64,000 nucleotides of DNA. Origin: Acetobacter sacchari (GTDB taxonomy: Bacteria; Pseudomonadota; Alphaproteobacteria; Acetobacterales; Acetobacteraceae). Below are positions 59,988-64,000 of this stretch, piece by piece. Under the pieces are notes generated by a model. It was not told the origin of the DNA and did not search any database. It worked only from the letters and a program-made list of their open reading frames with translations. The DNA lies in the NCBI RefSeq assembly GCF_017377715.1, contig NZ_JAFVMF010000007.1:62001-126000 (forward strand). The letters are read 5' to 3'. The stretch's first letter is position 1, and each line of letters begins with the position of its first letter. The position numbers were made by a program, and so were the translations under genes.

Positions 59988-61585
59988 TAGCCGACTCCCG
60001 AAGCGCGCTTGTGCAACTGCTCAATTGCGTTGATGGAGGAAAGCACGGATCCCTCCTGCCATCCGCCAATGTACGAAGCGTGTTCACCCGCAAGAACAAT
60101 ACGATTGTCCATAGTGCACAGGTTCTTATAATGATCTTTGCGGCGCTGCTCGCTCCAGATTGAAGAGCATCCCATAGCCCAAGGGACGCGGCTCCAGGCG
60201 ACAGCGACGCCGGAGGAGTATTCCTTACGGTATTGCCTATGAATTTTTTCGCCCGAAGCTATCGATGCTTCGATCCGCTCGGCGGGCGTCATTCCGGCAA
60301 AGCGAAACGCCTGCACGTCTTCCCACAGATAGGCTCCCAGAAGAACGGCCTTGCCATTGGAGAAGTATTTCGTGCTTGGGTAAGATATTTGCGTAATTGG
60401 AAGATCAGTGAACGAAATTCCTCCATATATTTGCTCATCTTCCTCCCAGAATCTGCGGTTAAATTCCAACCCGACTTTTATGGCTGGAGCATAAGGCACG
60501 GCGGCGATTGCTGCGCGCATCGAGCCGCTCACCTGAATGTCAAGTTGAGACAAAATGGACAGTGGGATGGTGCAAATACAGTAGTCGGCCTTTGCTACAC
60601 GAGTGGCGCTTCCATGCGCGTCATCCGTGTACGTAACGGATACGCCTGAATCATCCTGATGAATTGCGGTGACCTTGCATCGGAGATTAATGACGTTTTG
60701 CAGCTGTTTTTGAAACGCCTTTCCGATCTGATCCATGCCGCCAACAGGCTGGAACATGCTTGTCTGATGATTGAGAAGCGAGTTTACGGAAATCGCCTGC
60801 CATAACCCGGAGCTGAAAATATCTCCTCTGGAAAGCGGCGTCGATGTGACGGACGGGCCGTCCAGACCGCCGCCGGGCGGCTTTTCGTAACCTCGACGCA
60901 TCGAAGTCAGATCGCTTTTCTTGTAAGCATAGGAGGCGTCAAGCATGCCGCAACTTTTTAGAGACTGTAGAATATGCTCTCGCTCATCGGCGCTGATTTC
61001 ATTGTCCAGAGCGTGCTGATTTACAGATTTTGCCAAAAGCTCTGAAACATAACCAGAGTAGTCGGCGTCCACTACGCGATACCTTTGTGGTGCGCCACTG
61101 AAGGCCGTGCTCGAATGCACATAGGCGTTGTGGTTGACCTGAACAAAAGGTTCCAGTTCGACGCCCAGCGTGCGGCAGTAATGCAGGACGGCCTGGTGAT
61201 GATAGGGTATCCGCCAAGGACCAGGATTAAAGTAATTGCCTTGGGCAAACCCTACACGCTGGACAGCGCCGCCCAGTTCTTCAAAGGTGTCTCCGCCGCG
61301 AAGGGAGAAGTTTCGCCCGCCGGCCCGGTTTTGATATTCAAGAATTTGAACTTTGTAGCCAACTTTTTGTAATTCATAGGCAGCGACCATGCCTGCCAGA
61401 CCAGACCCGAGGATCAGAACGCTTGTTCCCGGCCGAGCGCCAGACAATTTGGGCGGGTTGACGAAATCACTTGGCGCAGCATGACCGAGGCTCGTCATCG
61501 CCTGATAAAGGGCTCCGGCCCCAGCAACCGCTCCTATTCGCGACAGGAGTTGTCGCCGCGTGGCGGCCGTCTCGTGCTCTGGCAT
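59987..61585 (-). CDS. Tat-exported FAD-dependent amine oxidase, second copy
   Basis: A 532-residue flavin oxidase, clear paralogue of the enzyme at 10728-12329. The Tat signal reads ATRRQLLSRIGAVAGAGALYQAM, and the FAD motif SVLILGSGLAGMVAAYEL, the EYQNRAGGRN loop, NPGPWRIPYHHQ and IVLAGEHASYIGGWQEGSV align directly with the first copy. GGAGA precedes the ATG. The gene is less GC-rich: in matched 60-base segments I count 25 G/C here (60421-60480) and 32 in the first copy (11161-11220). It therefore may have arrived by transfer rather than local duplication. Electrons probably pass to the coupled cytochrome c. The substrate is unknown and may differ between copies. Confidence 0.9.
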   Translation of the reverse strand: MPEHETAATRRQLLSRIGAVAGAGALYQAMTSLGHAAPSDFVNPPKLSGARPGTSVLILGSGLAGMVAAYELQKVGYKVQILEYQNRAGGRNFSLRGGDTFEELGGAVQRVGFAQGNYFNPGPWRIPYHHQAVLHYCRTLGVELEPFVQVNHNAYVHSSTAFSGAPQRYRVVDADYSGYVSELLAKSVNQHALDNEISADEREHILQSLKSCGMLDASYAYKKSDLTSMRRGYEKPPGGGLDGPSVTSTPLSRGDIFSSGLWQAISVNSLLNHQTSMFQPVGGMDQIGKAFQKQLQNVINLRCKVTAIHQDDSGVSVTYTDDAHGSATRVAKADYCICTIPLSILSQLDIQVSGSMRAAIAAVPYAPAIKVGLEFNRRFWEEDEQIYGGISFTDLPITQISYPSTKYFSNGKAVLLGAYLWEDVQAFRFAGMTPAERIEASIASGEKIHRQYRKEYSSGVAVAWSRVPWAMGCSSIWSEQRRKDHYKNLCTMDNRIVLAGEHASYIGGWQEGSVLSSINAIEQLHKRASGVG

Positions 61586-62059
61586 GAAAAGTCATCTCCC
61601 CGAAATATGCTGACAAAAAATATTATTTGCGCGCAACAGTCAATCAACCGACTCAATGTTCATATAGCCAATCTGACGTCGAAACTTCTTCAAAGCATCG
61701 AAGATCCATCGCCTCGGCTTGAGCCAGATATCAAGGCGAGTGGCCAGTTCGGGAACGACGACGTGTGGCTTGCGTCGCTTGGAAGTTTCGATGCTGCGGA
61801 GCATTTCGCGGCGCCCCGCCGGGGCAATGGAGCTGCTTTTGGTCACGTAAAATGCCGAGATCGTGTCGCGCGATCCACTAAGGATGACGAGTGGAAATTT
61901 GCTCGGCGGGTTCGTGCGGGCGCACGCGGTTTATTGCTGATAACTGGTGTCGTGAGATTGCTTGGCACACGGCGCGTCGCCTCTTGCGCCAAGCTTTTGG
62001 GGCGATATTTACGGTGGGTGGTTATTCGGTCGCACGATGCACTCCAGGTGACACTCGTT
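61586..62059. other. Intergenic region between amine oxidase copy 2 and small exported protein gene
   Basis: About 470 bases containing the promoter of the second oxidase pair. The first 150 bases are AT-rich (ATATGCTGACAAAAAATATTAT). Frames here lack starts or family likeness. In a typical bc1 operon, cytochrome b would be expected close to petA in this direction; I see no trace of it. Confidence 0.45.
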
Positions 62060-62452
62060 TTAGAAGCGAAACACTGGCAGTTCGATATGCTGGCTGGATG
62101 TTGCGCCGTCCATTTTGAAGACGGCGGAATTTTCGGACTGCAACGTGAAAGACACGACGCGTCCATCCTCGCTGGTTTTCCATGCGTTGGCGCCATCAGG
62201 AGCGAGGGCGTAGTCAGCTTTGCCTCCCTTCCGCAGGAAGTCCGGCAGATGAACAAGCAGACGGCTTGCAGGCCCGGCCGCCCGATTTGCGCTGACGGTG
62301 ATCGCGGGCAGGCCCATCGACGCCCATGATCCTGCCGTTTGCGGAGCCGTGTAGACGACGCTGGTCTCCTGTTTCGGCGCTGCGGCGTGAGAGTGGGTTA
62401 CGTTCACGGCCAGTCCGAGAGCGAGGGCGGGAAGGATGAGAGAGCGGCGCAT
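62060..62452 (-). CDS. Small exported protein of unknown function
   Basis: A 130-residue protein with a signal peptide (MRRSLILPALALGLAVNVTHSHA). The mature part reads like a small beta domain: ETSVVYTAPQTAGSWASMGLP, SRLLVHLPDFLRKGGKADY, RVVSFTLQSENSAVFKMDG. No Cys or metal motif is seen. GAGGAA lies nine bases before the ATG at 62452. It lies 90 bases downstream of the Rieske subunit gene on the same strand and may be cotranscribed. I do not recognise the family. Confidence 0.7.
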   Translation of the reverse strand: MRRSLILPALALGLAVNVTHSHAAAPKQETSVVYTAPQTAGSWASMGLPAITVSANRAAGPASRLLVHLPDFLRKGGKADYALAPDGANAWKTSEDGRVVSFTLQSENSAVFKMDGATSSQHIELPVFRF

Positions 62453-62542
62453 GAAAAGCGTTCCTCGGAAAATGAGCGGTATGAACATCCGCATTTTGTT
62501 GCAGCTCTGCCCCACGTCGGAAAATTCGTCCAGTGTGTGTGA

Positions 62543-63181
62543 TCAGATTTGCACGATATCGGAGAAATCGAACGTGACGCCGGGCGGGTTCTCTCCGATC
62601 CGAAGGCGGTTGGGCGAAAGCATCCGGTGCGGCGGAACGGGCAAGTTATAGGGTGCGGGAACGCCGGTAAAAACGCGGCCCGCGAGATCGAATTTCGAAC
62701 CGTGGCATGGGCATGCGTAACCGCGTCGTGTCGGGTCCGTAGCACCCGACGCATAAGCGGGGACGCAGCCCAGATGGGTGCAGACGCCTACGAGCACGCC
62801 ATATTCGGGAGAGAGAGAGCGGTGCCAATTCACGGCGTAGGGCGGCTGTTGCAGCGTTTTTGAGTCAGGATCGCGAAGGCGAGTCCGCAGTTCGGGCGTT
62901 TTCAGTTTCTCCAGCGCCTGTGGCGAGCGTCGTGTGATGAAGATCGGGTTTGATCGCCAGAGCACTGTCACCTGCTGCCCTACGGCGAGCGTGGACAGAT
63001 CCACGTCGATCGGGACATTGGCGACGTTGGAGTCAGCAGGGACGAGGCTTTCCAAAAACGGCCAGCACAGTGCGCCTGCGCCGACCGCGATGGTGGAGGC
63101 CGTCACGAGCGTCAGAAGATCTCTGCGCGGTGGGCTTTCCGGAGGGGAGGGCGCCGCGGCGCCGGGAGCAGAGCCGGTCAT
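62543..63181 (-). CDS. petA: Ubiquinol-cytochrome c reductase Rieske iron-sulfur subunit
   Basis: A 212-residue bc1-complex Rieske protein. After a Pro-rich start, [26 protein letters not shown] is the Tat-type membrane anchor. The cluster ligands are in [10 protein letters not shown] and [15 protein letters not shown], giving two Cys and two His plus the disulfide Cys pair. [14 protein letters not shown] closes the cluster-binding fold. It hands electrons from ubiquinol to cytochrome c1. In most Alphaproteobacteria the cytochrome b and c1 genes follow at once; here the next co-directional gene is a small exported protein, so petB and petC are elsewhere or lost. Confidence 0.93.
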   Translation of the reverse strand: MTGSAPGAAAPSPPESPPRRDLLTLVTASTIAVGAGALCWPFLESLVPADSNVANVPIDVDLSTLAVGQQVTVLWRSNPIFITRRSPQALEKLKTPELRTRLRDPDSKTLQQPPYAVNWHRSLSPEYGVLVGVCTHLGCVPAYASGATDPTRRGYACPCHGSKFDLAGRVFTGVPAPYNLPVPPHRMLSPNRLRIGENPPGVTFDFSDIVQI

Positions 63182-63232
63182 GTGCGCCTTGTTATCCGGT
63201 TGCCCTTAACGGGCGCAAGCGAGGAACGCGCC

Positions 63233-63724
63233 TCAGTTCGCGCCGTTGGGGATGAGGTGGAATGTCCCCGGAGAGCCCTGATCGGAGAAGACCTGCCGGT
63301 CGACGCGGTCAACCTTGAGGGTGAACAGCTTCGGTAGCGACTTGTCTGGATTTGGGCATGATCCGGAATGTTTCTCCATCACGTCGATCTTCGTGCCGTC
63401 GGGCGGGCTATTGCCGTCGACGATAAACAGCAGGCAGTCCGGGCGGTCCCCGGTCATGCCGTTATGCGTGACGACGTTGCGTAAATGTCTGACCAGAGCA
63501 GAATCGTCGAACCAGCTTGTAGGCTGGAATGTATAGCTGTCGACCATGCGGTCGAGGATGCCGCTTCGCGCCAGAAAGATCGCGCCCAAACTGAGGGGCA
63601 CAACCATGATCAGCCTGCGGATGATATGCTGGCGCAGGGTGCGCGGTTTTTTACCGAAACCGACGCCGGGGCGGCCGCTCGTGGATTTGTCGCCCGGGCG
63701 AGGGGAGGTCTTGCGAAACGCCAT
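63233..63724 (-). CDS. Small membrane-anchored protein downstream of zwf
   Basis: A 163-residue protein with a basic N-terminus (MAFRKTSPRPGDKSTSGRP), one membrane segment (LIMVVPLSLGAIFLARSGIL) and a periplasmic domain containing HLRNVVTHNGMTGDRPDCLLFIVDG and SGSCPNPDKSLPKLF (quoted in part), with two Cys. Its ATG overlaps the zwf stop by one base (TAATG), so it is translationally coupled to zwf. No family is recognised and a metabolic link to glucose 6-phosphate dehydrogenase is not evident. Confidence 0.7.
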   Translation of the reverse strand: MAFRKTSPRPGDKSTSGRPGVGFGKKPRTLRQHIIRRLIMVVPLSLGAIFLARSGILDRMVDSYTFQPTSWFDDSALVRHLRNVVTHNGMTGDRPDCLLFIVDGNSPPDGTKIDVMEKHSGSCPNPDKSLPKLFTLKVDRVDRQVFSDQGSPGTFHLIPNGAN

Positions 63725-64000
63725 TAAAAATCTTCCAGCCATTTTGACCCGTCGCGTGCGAGCAGGTCCTTCGATGAATCAGGTCCCCAGGTCCCGGCCT
63801 TGTATGTTTCCAGAGCACGTGCGTCTTCTTTCCAGCCAGCCAGGATCGGTTCGACCCAGCGCCAGGAGGCTTGCACTTCGTCACGACGGATGAACAGGAC
63901 GGGATCGCCCTGAACCGCGTCCATCAGCAGTTCTTCGTATGAATCTGGGTAACGTGTGTGGAATTGCTCGGGGTAGGAAACGTCGAGCGTCGCCTCGCGC
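63724..64000 (-). CDS. zwf: Glucose-6-phosphate 1-dehydrogenase, C-terminal part
   Basis: The last 91 codons of a gene that enters the window from the right. The translation reads FHTRYPDSYEELLMDAVQGD, then RRDEVQASWRWVEPILAGW, then TWGPDSSKDLLARDGSKW, which is the conserved end of bacterial Zwf. The enzyme oxidises glucose 6-phosphate to 6-phosphogluconolactone, the entry to the pentose phosphate and Entner-Doudoroff routes. The stop TAA overlaps the next gene's ATG. Confidence 0.92.
   Translation of the reverse strand, partial: REATLDVSYPEQFHTRYPDSYEELLMDAVQGDPVLFIRRDEVQASWRWVEPILAGWKEDARALETYKAGTWGPDSSKDLLARDGSKWLEDF

Noticed and set aside
61843-62256. Minus- and plus-strand frames around 61.5-62.3 kb as a remnant of cytochrome b
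   Set aside because: No membrane helices or haem-ligand His pairs in any frame, so I found no trace of petB.
1-64000. tRNA, rRNA, CRISPR arrays, insertion sequences and prophage genes
   Set aside because: I scanned the gaps between genes for T-loop signatures, tandem spaced repeats and transposase motifs and saw none. The XerD-like gene has no att repeats and looks like a housekeeping recombinase.

Overview
The window reads as a chromosomal segment of an acetic acid bacterium or close relative (Acetobacteraceae, Alphaproteobacteria). The support is circumstantial: GC-rich DNA, a fused shikimate kinase/3-dehydroquinate synthase, an EipB (DUF1849) envelope protein, NrtR/NadQ-like regulators beside de novo NAD genes, a bc1-type Rieske subunit, a fused dihydroxyacetone kinase, and periplasmic flavin oxidases paired with cytochrome c. 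I cannot name a species. I see no rRNA, tRNA, CRISPR array, insertion sequence or prophage. About 50 protein genes are supported, mostly in short operons with 1-6 nt junctions.

Layout. 1-9.7 kb: partial GtrA-like gene, OmpA-family protein, aroKB fusion, small membrane protein, XerD-like recombinase, accA, CinA-type protein, GNAT-Nudix fusion, Rieske oxygenase. 9.8-12.3 kb: operon of a Tat-exported FAD amine oxidase, a cytochrome c and an exported RidA-like protein. 12.6-16.6 kb: DUF815 ATPase, yajC, and a DUF3649/PepSY/DUF3325-like membrane operon. 16.6-20.5 kb: TonB-dependent receptor and exported glycerophosphodiester phosphodiesterase behind a four-unit Pho-box array. 20.5-23.7 kb: nadC, nadA with a near-perfect palindromic operator, and an NrtR/NadQ-like regulator. 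23.8-31.3 kb: PiT phosphate transporter with its own Pho-box candidate, a small unknown gene, dihydroxyacetone kinase, MFS transporter, murJ, small membrane protein. 31.7-41.9 kb: degenerate Nudix protein, then a transglutaminase/DUF2126 - zinc metallopeptidase - ATP-grasp/alpha-E - transglutaminase cluster split by an AT-rich insert carrying an unrecognised gene. 42-48.3 kb: exported EEP hydrolase, carbonic anhydrase, second NrtR/NadQ-like regulator, cysteine-rich leader ORF, NadB-like oxidase, FAD-linked oxidase. 48.9-53.4 kb: HME-RND metal efflux pump and adaptor. 53.5-59.3 kb: aspS, eipB-like gene, an unnoticed 54-aa gene, CbpA-CbpM chaperone pair, degenerate histidine kinase. 59.5-64 kb: second, less GC-rich amine oxidase/cytochrome c pair, small exported protein, orphan Rieske subunit of bc1, small membrane protein, 3' end of zwf.

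Themes. Phosphate: the TonB receptor, GDPD and PiT each lie near Pho-box-like repeats, suggesting a local Pho regulon for phosphodiester scavenging. NAD: two paralogous Nudix-derived regulators flank nadCA and a NadB-like gene whose active site is altered. Periplasmic oxidation: two amine oxidase/cytochrome c modules, one with an exported RidA-like partner that could process imine products. Peptide modification: the transglutaminase/ATP-grasp/alpha-E cluster belongs to a family predicted to build or remodel peptide-like conjugates and is the best candidate here for a poorly understood system.
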